Source of the DNA: Akkermansia muciniphila
Lineage (GTDB): Bacteria; Verrucomicrobiota; Verrucomicrobiia; Limisphaerales; F1-80-MAGS106
Direction: 5' to 3'
NCBI GenBank assembly: GCA_945865375.1
Contig: CAMBEJ010000023.1
Location: 1 to 45,184, forward strand
Length of the DNA: 45,184 nucleotides
Shown here: positions 7,618-17,305 of the stretch, piece by piece
Numbering within the stretch: the first letter of the stretch is position 1
How the letters are laid out: every line of letters starts with the position of its first letter
Made by a program: the position numbers and the translations under genes
Notes under the pieces: model-generated
What the model was told of the DNA's origin: nothing
What the model saw: the letters and a program-made list of their open reading frames with translations, nothing else
Databases searched by the model: none

Positions 7618-10600
7618 ATGCTAAAAGCTTCGAACTTTCTGATTGAAAAATGGGGGGCGAGCCGGAGGTGCGATGCGGCTCCGAGTGGGTCGTCGCGCCG
7701 CCTTGTCAATGCGGGATTGCTCGTGCTCTGTTGCGTCCTGTCGAGTGCGGGAGGCCGCGCGGATCTGGTGGTGTTTAGCGAAGTCCATTTTCATCCTACG
7801 GGGGGCAAGCCGGAGTTCGTTGAAATTTACAACACCAGCCGAACTCCCTTTGATCTCGCGAGATGGAGATTGGAAGGGGGAGTGCAATTTCAGTTTCCCG
7901 AGTTTTCAGCCCTTTCTCCGCAGGGTTCATTTTTAGGGCCCAAGGAACGAATTCTTGTGACTGGGGTGCAGTCTTCAACGTTCCGGAGCGCGTATTCCAT
8001 TCCCCCTGGGGTGAGGGTGTTCGGGCCTTGGTCCGGGAGTTTGAGCGACACCGGGGAAGGGATCGTGCTGCGGGACAAAAATGGCACCCGCTTGTGTGCC
8101 TTGAATTTTGACGACAAGCGTGGATGGCCTCCGGCAGCGGATGGTCTTGGCCACTCCCTCGTTCTTGTGGATGCCAATCGAAAGGTGGACGATGTTTTGA
8201 ATTGGAAAGCCAGCGCTCTTCCAGGCGGGTCGCCAGGGGAACCCGAACACACACTAAAACTGGATTCCCCAGTTCCCATCCCGGACCTGGAAATCGCGGT
8301 ATCCAACTCGGTCACCCATGTCGATTACGGAAGCATCTGGAGGTTTGAGGTGGGTCCGGTTGCGGTCGAAACGGACTGGTACCAGCCCTCATTCGATGAC
8401 GGGTTATGGTCTCGAGGACTGGGTCTGCTGGGATCGGAGTCCGCCACTTTGCCGGCACCGGGCATTCGTGCTCCCCTCAATCTGGGCGCGCAAGTTTCCT
8501 TTTACTTTCGGCACACGTTCGTGGTCCCAGACCTTGGGACGATCAGGAACACGAGCCTAGACCTGATCGTCGATGATGGAGCGATTGTCTATTTGAACGG
8601 CAAAGAAATTGGCAGAGCTCGAATGCCCGACGGGGCGGTCGATGGTTCAACTCTGGCATCGGAAGCCGTCGCGGATGCGGTTGAAGAAATCGGGATTATT
8701 TCGGTGCCGCCCGGCCTGTTGCTTCAAGGGGCCAATAGGCTGGCTGTGGAGGTGCATCAAGCATCTCGGAACAGCAGCGATCTGGTTTTCGGTTTGAGAC
8801 TGCGCAGCGCTTTGAAGAGTGAACCCTTCGTCGTGTTCAACGAATTGTACATGCCCGTCGGGAGCCTGGGGTTTGTTGAATTTTACAACAGGAGCGGTGA
8901 GCAGAAGAATCTGAAAGGCTATTCCCTGAAGCACAACATGAGTTCACCGACCCAGATACCGATCTCATCAGACTTGTTGCTGGATGCCCGGGGAGTGGGG
9001 ATTATTGAACTGGATCGGAGCGCGTTCCCCGCAGGATTCACGGAGCTCTATCTGATAGCTCCCGATGGGCAGATGCCCGTTTGCGCGATGAAGGTTGTGG
9101 ACCCCGCAGCGGTCGGATCTGTGGCGCGCCACGTTGATGGAGAATCCTCGTGGGTTCGGCTTTTGACCCCCACGCCTTCGAAGCGCAACGCATCAGGGGG
9201 TGCCCCGATCGAGCCCTTGCGCATCAATGAGACACGGTTTGGCCCATCGGGATTGGAGTGGGTGGAGGTCTTCAATCCGAACTCGTTTCCGGTTTCCGCG
9301 GACGGCCTTCGTCTCAGTGTCGATCGTGGAGGCGCGCACGTGGTGACGCTGAGTGGGACCGTGCCTTGGCATGGTTTTGTCTCGGTCGATCTGCCGGTCG
9401 TCCCGCAGAGCGATACCGTGATTTTGTCCTTGGCAAATCAGGAGGGGGTGGTCTTGGACGCTGCGCGGATCAGTGTGCGAGCCGGGGTTTCAATGCAGCT
9501 CTTTCCAGACGGAGGATCCGAGTGGTATGCGACCCCGAATTCGACCCGGGCGGCTCCGAACGCGCCGCGGCTTGAGCAGCGCATCGTGATCAATGAGATC
9601 TTGTGCGCACCGCCGTCGGGGGAAGCTTTTGGAGAATTCATCGAGCTTTATAATCGGGGGACCGAGCCGGTGGATCTTTCCGGGTGGAGCCTCTCAGGGG
9701 GGGTGCAATTCAGTTTCCCAGTGGGAACGACCCTACAAGCCGGGGGCTATCTTGTGGTGGGTGCCAGCGCCAGCGCGCTGCGGCGGGTTTACGGGGACAT
9801 CCCGGTGCTGGGCGATTATCGGGGACGGTTGAATAAACTGGGCGACGAACTTCGGCTTGAGGATGGTTCAGGGAACAGGGTGAACCAACTGCGTTATAGC
9901 GCTGGTGGGGATTGGCCGGATTGGGCGAATGGGGGAGGATCGAGTTTGGAACTCACGCACCCTTTCGCCGACAACCGCAGGGCCTCCGCCTGGAAAGACA
10001 GCGACGAGAGCGCGAAGAGTTCCTTCCGGAGTTTTTCTACGACGGGGGTTTACTCTGTTTTGAAAGCCATGGGCACTGCGACCGATTACAAGGAGATACA
10101 CCTTTACCTTGTGGGGGAGGGCCATGTGGTCCTGGACAAAATCAAGCTGTCTCGTTTTGGTTCAACCGCGAACTTACTTGTCGGCGCGAACCAGATTTCC
10201 TCGACTGGCAGGGGGGATTCCGGGTGGCTTTGCCAGGGAACACATTGGCGGAGCTTTGTGGCCAAGGGCGAGCTGCATCTGGTGTCGGACGATCGTGGAG
10301 ACAGCCGGGTGAACAAGGCGGAAATCGACGCTGTGGGGATGAACAGGAATGACGTTGTCACGTTGTCCTTCGATGCGAAGTGGGTTGCCGGATCTGCGCG
10401 GCTGATTGCGCAAACGTGGGATCGGAGTGTCTCAGCCAGCTTTCAGCTCGATCGACCAGAGAATCTAGGGACGCCGGGCCGTCGCAACTCTCGGTATCAG
10501 GAGCACTCGGCGCCGCAGGTGGACGAGCTGTTGCATCAACCCGCAGTACCCCGGTCAGATCAGAAAGTGCGCGTGACCGCCAGGGTGGGTTCGGTTGACT

Positions 10601-13600
10601 CTTTGGCAAGGGTGGAGTTGGTGCATCGGGTGGACAGTGCGGATGGCTTGGGAGCTTGGGCTACCAAACCGATGTTTGACGATGGGGCCGGAGGCGGGGA
10701 CGAGGCGAGTGGCGATGGGATTTACTCGGGAGAGCTGGATGCGGCTGTGGAATCGGGCAAGGTGACGCAGTTCTTTGTGCGCGCGTCCAGCTTGTCAGGG
10801 GCTACGGCGATGCTTCCGAAGCTCGGGCCGGAAAAGCCCGCGCTGTTTGTCGTGGACAACCAGAAGGTGCCTGGGGATCTGCGCGCCGAACGGTTGGTAA
10901 TGTCCGCGTACGACTTGGGGGCGATCTCCGATGGCGGGACAGCCCAATACGACTTCAAGTTTCCGAGGCTGCAAAATCACTACTTTAACGCGACGTTCGT
11001 GTCGGAGGAAAAGGACATTTACTATGGGGCTTCTGTTCGCAACACGGGAAGCCCATGGACGCGGAGCCAGGACTTGGGCCGAGGCAAATGGAAGCTGCCG
11101 AGCGACCGGCGCTTTCGAAACCGCACCAAGTTTGTTTTCGACAACGACGCGGAGGGGCACATCTCGCATAACCGGGTCACGAGGCAGCTTCTTTATTGGA
11201 TGGGCCAGCCGATCAACGAACAAGAATTTGTCAACCTCGCCATCAATGCGGGCCCTTTTCTGATGAAAGAGGAGACGGACCCGATCGATAACGAATATCT
11301 TGACCGCCATTTTGAGAACGGGGCCGAAGGGGATTTGTATCGGTTGGATGATGAATGGTGGTTTACGGACGCTGGGCAGCAGGACTATCGGAACGCGGAC
11401 TGGCTTTACAAATTCACCGAGAATGCCGGCCTGTACCGGACCGAGTACATGAAAAGAACGAATGAGGAGGATGATGATTACCGCGCGCTGATCCATTTTT
11501 TCAAAGTGGTGTCCGGCAACCACACCCAGGAACAAATTGAGCGCCTGGTGGATCCTGAGGCGATTCTCAAGATGGCGGCGGTGCGCGGGTATGTGGCGGA
11601 TTGGGATTTCTTCTCGATGAACCGCGGGAAGAACGCATGGTTTTATCGACGGCCCGTGGATGGTCGATTCCAGTTTTTGCACTGGGACAGCGACCAGGCA
11701 TTTGGGGATGTCACTCGAACATTCCAGGCGGGTGTTCCTGGGTATGATTCGTGGGCAAGGGAGCCTTATAATGTGAGGCGATTCAACACTTATCTAGCCG
11801 AGTTGATGGAACGGTTCAGTCGCCACTCGCCGCGATTTGCCGCATGGATTCAGGCGGAGGAACAAGCGAGCACCGCCTACACGGCGAACGCCGCATTTTA
11901 TAAGCAATGGTTTGATGAGCGCTACCCGCATGCGTTGCGGGCGCTGGGTACGAACTACGGGCGGCTCCTCCAGGTTTTCCCCGTCACGACAGGGGGCGGC
12001 GCCATCGAGGCGGACGCTATCACCCTCCGCGGAACTGCCCCCTATGGGCTGGCAGACCTCGTCATCCAAGGCCACCCTGAGGCGGAGTTGCAGTGGCTTT
12101 CGGATGTGGAATGGCGATTCAGCGGCATCGCACTCATGGAGGGCACCAACCAATTGACCGTGGTGGGGCGTGATTCGTTTGGAAGAGCCGTCAAGCAATC
12201 AGGTGAGCTCTTCGTGAAGGAGGGCAACGGGCCTCCACGGGTTCGATTTTTACCCGATGGACCTTATTGGAAGACAGCGGTCGAGGACGATTTCGAGGTC
12301 GATGGAAGATCCTCGCGCGATCCAGAGGGAGGCGCTCTTGCTTTCCGGTGGGAGGTCACACCGTCCAAAGGGGTTCTCCTGCAAACCAACACGCCCGGGC
12401 GATGTGTCTTCAAGGCCAGCTTTCCTGGCTTGTACGAGGTGGCGTTGGAATGTGTCGATTCCCAGGGGAAAACCGGTGGCTTTACCAACACTGTGGCGGT
12501 GTACGGACGGCGTGGTCTCAGCCGGTTCGATCAACACGAGCTAGAGGATTATTGGACTCTTCAGGGGGTCGGCTACCGCGGCAACCAAGCCTCCGGCACC
12601 TGGCTTTCGCTTTCAGAGCCCGGAAACGTGTTGAGCCTTGCGATCCTGGAGGATGCAGGGCGTCCGTTGGGCTTGGGCTCTGCCGCTTTCCCTGCCGTTT
12701 GGCGGGATCTGCCTGCGGTCGGCGAGTGGGCTTTTCTGACCGAGCTCGCGATTGCGAACGGGGCTGATGGCGACTTTGAGACAGGATTGGCAGTGGATCT
12801 TGTGGAATCGGGAAAATCTATCCGTTACACCGTCGCGCTGACAGGGGCTGGGGAAGTGGTTGCGAGACGATTGGATGGGAGCTCTGTGACGGGGAAGATC
12901 GCGACTGAAACACTGCGATCGAACAAGGTCGGGTTGAGGGCGCGAAAGCAGGGGAGCAGCCTCTTTTTGGAAAGCACGGCGGCGGGTTCTTGGGGGCTCC
13001 TAGCCTCGGTGACGCTTCCTGCCGGGGTGCTGGCCGAAAAGGTGGGTTTGTTTGTTGCGAGGTCGGATATCAAGCGAGTGGTTTCTTCGTTTTACCATGC
13101 TTTGCTGGTGGATCCTTCCGGCTCTTCCGCGTTGCAGGAATCCATCAGATTGACCGAGTTGATGTGCACCCCTCCTGGGGGTGAACTGTTCGAGTTTGTG
13201 GAATTGATGAATAGCGGTTCCACGCCTGCGGATCTGTCAGGAGCTCGGTTCACCAACGGGATTTCCTTCGTTTTTGGCGCAGCCACTCTCGCGGCAGGAG
13301 AACGGATAGTGGTCGCGAAAGATCACCAGGCATTTGTCTCTCGATATGGCGATCGAGGACGGAGCCTGGCGTCCGGCACGTTTAGTGGCAAACTGGATAA
13401 TGCGGGTGAACGATTGACTCTTGTCGATGCCCAGTCCCGAGTGATCCTCGACTTTTCATACGGTGCGAGCGGGGCTTGGCCGGGCAGGGCGTTCGGGGCA
13501 GGCAGCTCCTTGGAACTGCTCGATGTCAACGTCAACCCATCCAATCCCAGCAGTTGGCGATCTAGCCTTGACTACTTGGGAAGCCCTGGAGGTCCTGGAA

Positions 13601-14991
13601 CCGACGCCGTTATGGGTGTCGTGATCAATGAATTGTTGTCCAATGCTAACCCACCATTTGAGAAGGCCATTGAGCTCTTTAACAACTCGGAAACTGCGGT
13701 GGATGTGAGTGGCTGGTTCCTGAGCGAAAGTGCTGCGAAGTTGAAGAATTATCGGATTCCAGACGGGACCGTGGTTCCGCGCCGAGGGTTCTCAGTTCTC
13801 TATGAATTTCAGTTTGGCCAGACGAACGCGCCCGCCTCGATGCGGGTGGATGGCACCCGCAAGGGAGATCTCTGGCTGGTCGCGGCTGATTCGCTCGCCC
13901 AGGTAACCCGGTTCGTGGATCACGTGGAGTTTGATGCCGGAGCCCTGCGTGTGTCCTCGGGACGTTATCCCGATGGTGTGGGTCCGTGGGGCCACTCCTT
14001 GAGGGCTCCCAGTTTTGGAAGCCCGGTCCTCGCGTCCGATCCCGCCGAGAAAATCGAGGAGTTCCGTAAGGGGACCGGGGCGCCAAACCTCCCTCCGGTC
14101 ATCGGGCCGCTGGTGGTGTCGCGAATCATGTACCACCCACTGCCTGGCGGGGATGAGTTTATCGAGTTCGCTAACACTTCGGAGACAGCACTGGACCTCT
14201 TCGACCCACTCTTTCCAGCCAACCGCTGGCGAATTTCGAAGGCGATCCAGTTTGTTTTTCCAAGAGATGTCCAACTCGCGCCCAACCAGCGTTTGCTTGT
14301 CGTTGGGTCTGATCCGAGCGTGTTCAGGGCAAAGAACCGAGTGGGAGAGGGCGCGCTCATTTTCGGGCCCTTTGAGGGAGGGTTGAACAATGGTGGGGAG
14401 AGCATTGAAATCGGTCGGCCCGGGACGCCGGTTCCAGGAGTGGACGGTTCGATCTTTGTTCCCTATCTGCCTGTCGATCGCGTTCGGTATGGGAGTGCTT
14501 ATCCATGGCCCGAACTGGCCGATGGCCGGGGCATGCTGCTGAGCCGTGCGGATCTCACGGCCTCTGCGGAATCCTTCGCCGATTGGCGCCCCGAGGACCC
14601 CGGTTTTGAGAGTGACAGCGACGCCGATGGCATGTTGGATCGGTTCGAAATGCTCTATGGTCTCAATTCCCTGGATCCGTCCGATGCCTTGTTTGATGCC
14701 GACAACGATGGATTCAGCAATCTGGAGGAGTACTTTGCGGGCACTCATCCGTTGATCCCCTCGGGGCGCTTTGAGATCACGTCGGTGGCTCCTTCGAAAA
14801 ACGGCATCGCCATTCAATTCAACGCGGTGCGAGGTCGGAGCTACCGGATTCTGCGATCCGAGAAGGTGGTTGAAGGGGATTGGGCGGTCGTGGCCGAGCT
14901 CACGTCAAACGACCAGAGCGGAGTGCTCCTGGTGCAGGACCTGCCTTGGGCGCCTCAGGGGTCTGTTTTTTTTCGAATTGTGACACCATGA
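7618..14991 (+). CDS. Giant secreted multidomain protein: lamin-tail domains, CotH, PKD, EF-hand-like repeats
   Basis: This 2,457-residue protein has a signal peptide around residues 27-47 (AGLLVLCCVLSSAGGRA). About seven lamin-tail-like modules begin near residues 49, 402, 532, 655, 1841, 2001 and 2166, each with an (F/I)NE..(Y/C).P..(E)F(I/V)E(L/I/F)YN-type start. A jelly-roll galactose-binding-like domain spans about 238-400 (FDDGLWSRG, VYLNGKEIGR). A CotH-like region spans about 1090-1430 (DWDFFSMNRGKNAWFYRR, then HWDSDQAFG). A PKD-like domain covers 1540-1625 and a concanavalin-like stretch 1630-1830. DxDxDG-type calcium loops (DSDADGMLD, DADNDGFSN) lie near 2330-2370, before a typical Verrucomicrobia C-terminal domain. 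CotH proteins are atypical kinases or surface proteins; here attachment or polymer binding is the likeliest role. The start is the first in-frame ATG. Confidence 0.85.
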   Translation: MLKASNFLIEKWGASRRCDAAPSGSSRRLVNAGLLVLCCVLSSAGGRADLVVFSEVHFHPTGGKPEFVEIYNTSRTPFDLARWRLEGGVQFQFPEFSALSPQGSFLGPKERILVTGVQSSTFRSAYSIPPGVRVFGPWSGSLSDTGEGIVLRDKNGTRLCALNFDDKRGWPPAADGLGHSLVLVDANRKVDDVLNWKASALPGGSPGEPEHTLKLDSPVPIPDLEIAVSNSVTHVDYGSIWRFEVGPVAVETDWYQPSFDDGLWSRGLGLLGSESATLPAPGIRAPLNLGAQVSFYFRHTFVVPDLGTIRNTSLDLIVDDGAIVYLNGKEIGRARMPDGAVDGSTLASEAVADAVEEIGIISVPPGLLLQGANRLAVEVHQASRNSSDLVFGLRLRSALKSEPFVVFNELYMPVGSLGFVEFYNRSGEQKNLKGYSLKHNMSSPTQIPISSDLLLDARGVGIIELDRSAFPAGFTELYLIAPDGQMPVCAMKVVDPAAVGSVARHVDGESSWVRLLTPTPSKRNASGGAPIEPLRINETRFGPSGLEWVEVFNPNSFPVSADGLRLSVDRGGAHVVTLSGTVPWHGFVSVDLPVVPQSDTVILSLANQEGVVLDAARISVRAGVSMQLFPDGGSEWYATPNSTRAAPNAPRLEQRIVINEILCAPPSGEAFGEFIELYNRGTEPVDLSGWSLSGGVQFSFPVGTTLQAGGYLVVGASASALRRVYGDIPVLGDYRGRLNKLGDELRLEDGSGNRVNQLRYSAGGDWPDWANGGGSSLELTHPFADNRRASAWKDSDESAKSSFRSFSTTGVYSVLKAMGTATDYKEIHLYLVGEGHVVLDKIKLSRFGSTANLLVGANQISSTGRGDSGWLCQGTHWRSFVAKGELHLVSDDRGDSRVNKAEIDAVGMNRNDVVTLSFDAKWVAGSARLIAQTWDRSVSASFQLDRPENLGTPGRRNSRYQEHSAPQVDELLHQPAVPRSDQKVRVTARVGSVDSLARVELVHRVDSADGLGAWATKPMFDDGAGGGDEASGDGIYSGELDAAVESGKVTQFFVRASSLSGATAMLPKLGPEKPALFVVDNQKVPGDLRAERLVMSAYDLGAISDGGTAQYDFKFPRLQNHYFNATFVSEEKDIYYGASVRNTGSPWTRSQDLGRGKWKLPSDRRFRNRTKFVFDNDAEGHISHNRVTRQLLYWMGQPINEQEFVNLAINAGPFLMKEETDPIDNEYLDRHFENGAEGDLYRLDDEWWFTDAGQQDYRNADWLYKFTENAGLYRTEYMKRTNEEDDDYRALIHFFKVVSGNHTQEQIERLVDPEAILKMAAVRGYVADWDFFSMNRGKNAWFYRRPVDGRFQFLHWDSDQAFGDVTRTFQAGVPGYDSWAREPYNVRRFNTYLAELMERFSRHSPRFAAWIQAEEQASTAYTANAAFYKQWFDERYPHALRALGTNYGRLLQVFPVTTGGGAIEADAITLRGTAPYGLADLVIQGHPEAELQWLSDVEWRFSGIALMEGTNQLTVVGRDSFGRAVKQSGELFVKEGNGPPRVRFLPDGPYWKTAVEDDFEVDGRSSRDPEGGALAFRWEVTPSKGVLLQTNTPGRCVFKASFPGLYEVALECVDSQGKTGGFTNTVAVYGRRGLSRFDQHELEDYWTLQGVGYRGNQASGTWLSLSEPGNVLSLAILEDAGRPLGLGSAAFPAVWRDLPAVGEWAFLTELAIANGADGDFETGLAVDLVESGKSIRYTVALTGAGEVVARRLDGSSVTGKIATETLRSNKVGLRARKQGSSLFLESTAAGSWGLLASVTLPAGVLAEKVGLFVARSDIKRVVSSFYHALLVDPSGSSALQESIRLTELMCTPPGGELFEFVELMNSGSTPADLSGARFTNGISFVFGAATLAAGERIVVAKDHQAFVSRYGDRGRSLASGTFSGKLDNAGERLTLVDAQSRVILDFSYGASGAWPGRAFGAGSSLELLDVNVNPSNPSSWRSSLDYLGSPGGPGTDAVMGVVINELLSNANPPFEKAIELFNNSETAVDVSGWFLSESAAKLKNYRIPDGTVVPRRGFSVLYEFQFGQTNAPASMRVDGTRKGDLWLVAADSLAQVTRFVDHVEFDAGALRVSSGRYPDGVGPWGHSLRAPSFGSPVLASDPAEKIEEFRKGTGAPNLPPVIGPLVVSRIMYHPLPGGDEFIEFANTSETALDLFDPLFPANRWRISKAIQFVFPRDVQLAPNQRLLVVGSDPSVFRAKNRVGEGALIFGPFEGGLNNGGESIEIGRPGTPVPGVDGSIFVPYLPVDRVRYGSAYPWPELADGRGMLLSRADLTASAESFADWRPEDPGFESDSDADGMLDRFEMLYGLNSLDPSDALFDADNDGFSNLEEYFAGTHPLIPSGRFEITSVAPSKNGIAIQFNAVRGRSYRILRSEKVVEGDWAVVAELTSNDQSGVLLVQDLPWAPQGSVFFRIVTP

Positions 14992-15845
14992 AACCCTCGA
15001 ACACGCCAGATGAAATTCTTTTGGGCGACGGCACCCGCCTGCACATTCTTTACGAAGACCGATCCGTGATGGCGATCGATAAACCGTTCGGATGGATGTT
15101 TGTGCCCCTGGGATGGTCCCGGACAGACAAGAATCTGCAGTTGGCTTTGGAATCTTCGATTCGAGAAAGCCCGTATTGGGTGCGGCAGCGAAACCTCAAA
15201 TATCTGAGGTATGTTCATCGACTCGATGCCGACACCACCGGGGTCGTGCTGCTTGCTAAAAGCCAGGGGGCCTTGCAAACCTTCAGCGATCTGTTTGAGC
15301 AGCGCCTGGTTGAAAAGCGCTATCTCGCCGTGGTGGAAGGGAAGCCTCACAAACCAGAATGGCGATGTGAGCTGCCGCTGGGAAGCACAACTGGACCGCG
15401 AACACGTGTTCTGGTGGATGCCGAAGCGGGGCGGTCGGCGATCACTGATTTCAAAGTGCTTGAGAGCTCCAAGGTTCGGACCTTGGTGGAGGCGCGTCCC
15501 CTCACGGGTAGAACTCATCAGATTCGGGTCCATCTCGCGGAGGCCGGTTATCCGATCGTGGGGGATGTTCTATACGGACCTGATTCATCGAAACAATCCA
15601 GGAAGACACCCGATTCACGACCGGTTCATCGGCGTCAGTCCGCGCCGCATGAGGAACTGCCTCCGAGGAAAGATGGCAGAAAAAACTTACTGCCTGAGTT
15701 GGGACTTCGGTCCGTGGGGTTGACTTATCGGGACCCGTTCACGAACCGCACTGTGCATATCGAAGCACCCACTTTCGAGTTCCTTGCCCGCTTCGGTTTC
15801 TCCGCGAAACCTCAAGCCAGGATGTCCGAAACGACTTCCCCATGA
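14988..15845 (+). CDS. RluA-family RNA pseudouridine synthase
   Basis: This 285-residue cytosolic enzyme isomerises uridine in rRNA or tRNA. The catalytic motif is HRLDADTTGV (about residues 77-86), with the Asp of HRLD as nucleophile. It is followed by LLAKSQGALQTFSDLF and RYLAVVEG, and then by the conserved ARPLTGRTHQIRVHLA and GYPIVGDVLYG blocks. There is no S4 domain. The ATG at 14988 overlaps the stop of the giant LTD/CotH gene as ATGA, so the two are translationally coupled although functionally unrelated. The 3' end overlaps the convergent DUF1501 gene by 34 nt. The specific target nucleotide cannot be assigned from sequence. Confidence 0.92.
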   Translation: MKPSNTPDEILLGDGTRLHILYEDRSVMAIDKPFGWMFVPLGWSRTDKNLQLALESSIRESPYWVRQRNLKYLRYVHRLDADTTGVVLLAKSQGALQTFSDLFEQRLVEKRYLAVVEGKPHKPEWRCELPLGSTTGPRTRVLVDAEAGRSAITDFKVLESSKVRTLVEARPLTGRTHQIRVHLAEAGYPIVGDVLYGPDSSKQSRKTPDSRPVHRRQSAPHEELPPRKDGRKNLLPELGLRSVGLTYRDPFTNRTVHIEAPTFEFLARFGFSAKPQARMSETTSP

Positions 15846-17302
15846 ACGTCCGTCAGCCGAAAATTGCGGCCCTGGAATTTGTAGGTAAGCCTCTCATGGT
15901 TGATGCCAAGTTGTTTTAGGACCGTGGCTTGCAAATCGTGGATGTGGACCGGATTTTTGACCACATTCATGGCGAGATCGTCGGTCTCCCCGTAGCTCAG
16001 GCCTTTTTTCATCCCGCCTCCCGCCATCCAGACGGTGAACGCGTAGGGATGATGGTCCCGTCCCCATCGTTTGCGGTCATCGAGGTTGCCTTGGATGAAC
16101 GGCGTGCGGCCAAATTCGCCTCCCCAAACGACCAGGGTATCGTCCAGGAGCCCGCGTTGTTTGAGGTCGAGGATCAGTCCAGCCGAGGGTTGATCCGTGT
16201 CTTTGCATTGGGTGTAGAGCTCGGTGGTGATACTGTTGTGTTGATCCCACCCGGCGTGCATGACCTGCACGAACCGCACCCCTCGTTCGATGAGCCGACG
16301 CGCCATGAGACAATTGTAGGCATAGGTTCCGGGTTCCTTGACCGAGGGGCCGTAGAGATCGAGGACATCCTGTTTCTCTTTGGAAACATCCGTGAGATCG
16401 GGAACGCTCGCCTGCATCCGAAACGCCATCTCGTACTGGGCGATGCGCGTGGCGATCTCGGGATCGCCAAATTCCTTCAGCTTCAGCTCGTTGAGTGCGG
16501 CGATGTCATCCAACATCTCCCGGCGCATGGGCCGGCTCAAACCCTCGGGGCTCTTCAGATAAAGCACCGGATCCGTGCTGCCCCTGAACTTGACCCCTTG
16601 AAATCGGGACGGCAGGAACCCGGCACCCCAGTAGAAGTCGTAGAAGATCTGTCCACACGACGTCCCTTTGCTGACCGATGTCATGACCACGAAGGAGGGC
16701 AGATCCTCGGTGTCACAGCCAAGCCCGTAAGCGAGCCATGCACCGAGCGTTGGTCTGCCTGGGATTTGAGCGCCGCTCAGGATGAGAGAGATCCCTGGAG
16801 CGTGGTTCACGGCGTCTGTATGCATGCTCTTCACGAAGCACAATTCGTCCGCGATGCTCGCGATATGCGGGAGAAAAGAGCTGACCCAGGCCCCGGATTG
16901 GCCGTGCTGTTTGAAAGGCTCCACGGGTGCAAGAATCAGTTTGCCATCGGCCTTGCCCGTCATGGTGCTGAACCGGCGGCCTCCGATGTAGCCGTCCGGG
17001 ATGGGTTTGCCGTGCAGTTCGTGAAGACGGCTTTTGAAATCGAACAGATCCACATGGGTTGGAGCGCCGTTTTGGAACAGGTAGATCACTCGCTTGGCTT
17101 TGGGAGCGAAGTGAGGCAGATCCGGCAGACCGCGGACTCCGGTTGCGCCGACCACTGCTGTGGCTGTGGCTGCGGCCGCCCGCGAAATGCCGCCGTCTTT
17201 CGAAAACAGCGCCGACAGCGCCGCCGTCCCAATCCCCATCGCGCCGCGCCCGAAGAATTCGCGTCGCGTGACGTGCAGCTTGTTCTCGGTGAAAGGGTTC
17301 AT
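15812..17302 (-). CDS. DUF1501 protein, Tat-exported
   Basis: This 496-residue protein has a twin-arginine leader (TRREFFGRGAMG), so it is predicted to be exported folded. The body carries the DUF1501 hallmarks: KRVIYLFQNGAPTHVDLFD at the start, KSMHTDAVNHAPG, the GRPTLGAWLAYGLG block, RGVRFVQVMHAGWDQH, DTLVVWGGEFGRTPF, GRDHHPYAFTVWMAGGG and a C-terminal HDLQATVLKQLGI. The fold is related to the alkaline phosphatase/sulfatase superfamily, but the biochemical role is unknown. It lies 3 nt downstream of the DUF1549/DUF1553 gene, the standard PVC arrangement, so both probably act in one periplasmic complex. Confidence 0.92.
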   Translation of the reverse strand: MNPFTENKLHVTRREFFGRGAMGIGTAALSALFSKDGGISRAAAATATAVVGATGVRGLPDLPHFAPKAKRVIYLFQNGAPTHVDLFDFKSRLHELHGKPIPDGYIGGRRFSTMTGKADGKLILAPVEPFKQHGQSGAWVSSFLPHIASIADELCFVKSMHTDAVNHAPGISLILSGAQIPGRPTLGAWLAYGLGCDTEDLPSFVVMTSVSKGTSCGQIFYDFYWGAGFLPSRFQGVKFRGSTDPVLYLKSPEGLSRPMRREMLDDIAALNELKLKEFGDPEIATRIAQYEMAFRMQASVPDLTDVSKEKQDVLDLYGPSVKEPGTYAYNCLMARRLIERGVRFVQVMHAGWDQHNSITTELYTQCKDTDQPSAGLILDLKQRGLLDDTLVVWGGEFGRTPFIQGNLDDRKRWGRDHHPYAFTVWMAGGGMKKGLSYGETDDLAMNVVKNPVHIHDLQATVLKQLGINHERLTYKFQGRNFRLTDVHGEVVSDILA

Positions 17303-17305
17303 CCG

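Noticed and set aside
13792..14817. 341-codon open frame antisense within the giant LTD/CotH gene
   Set aside because: It lies fully inside a well-supported coding region with LTD motifs on the other strand and has no recognisable domain.
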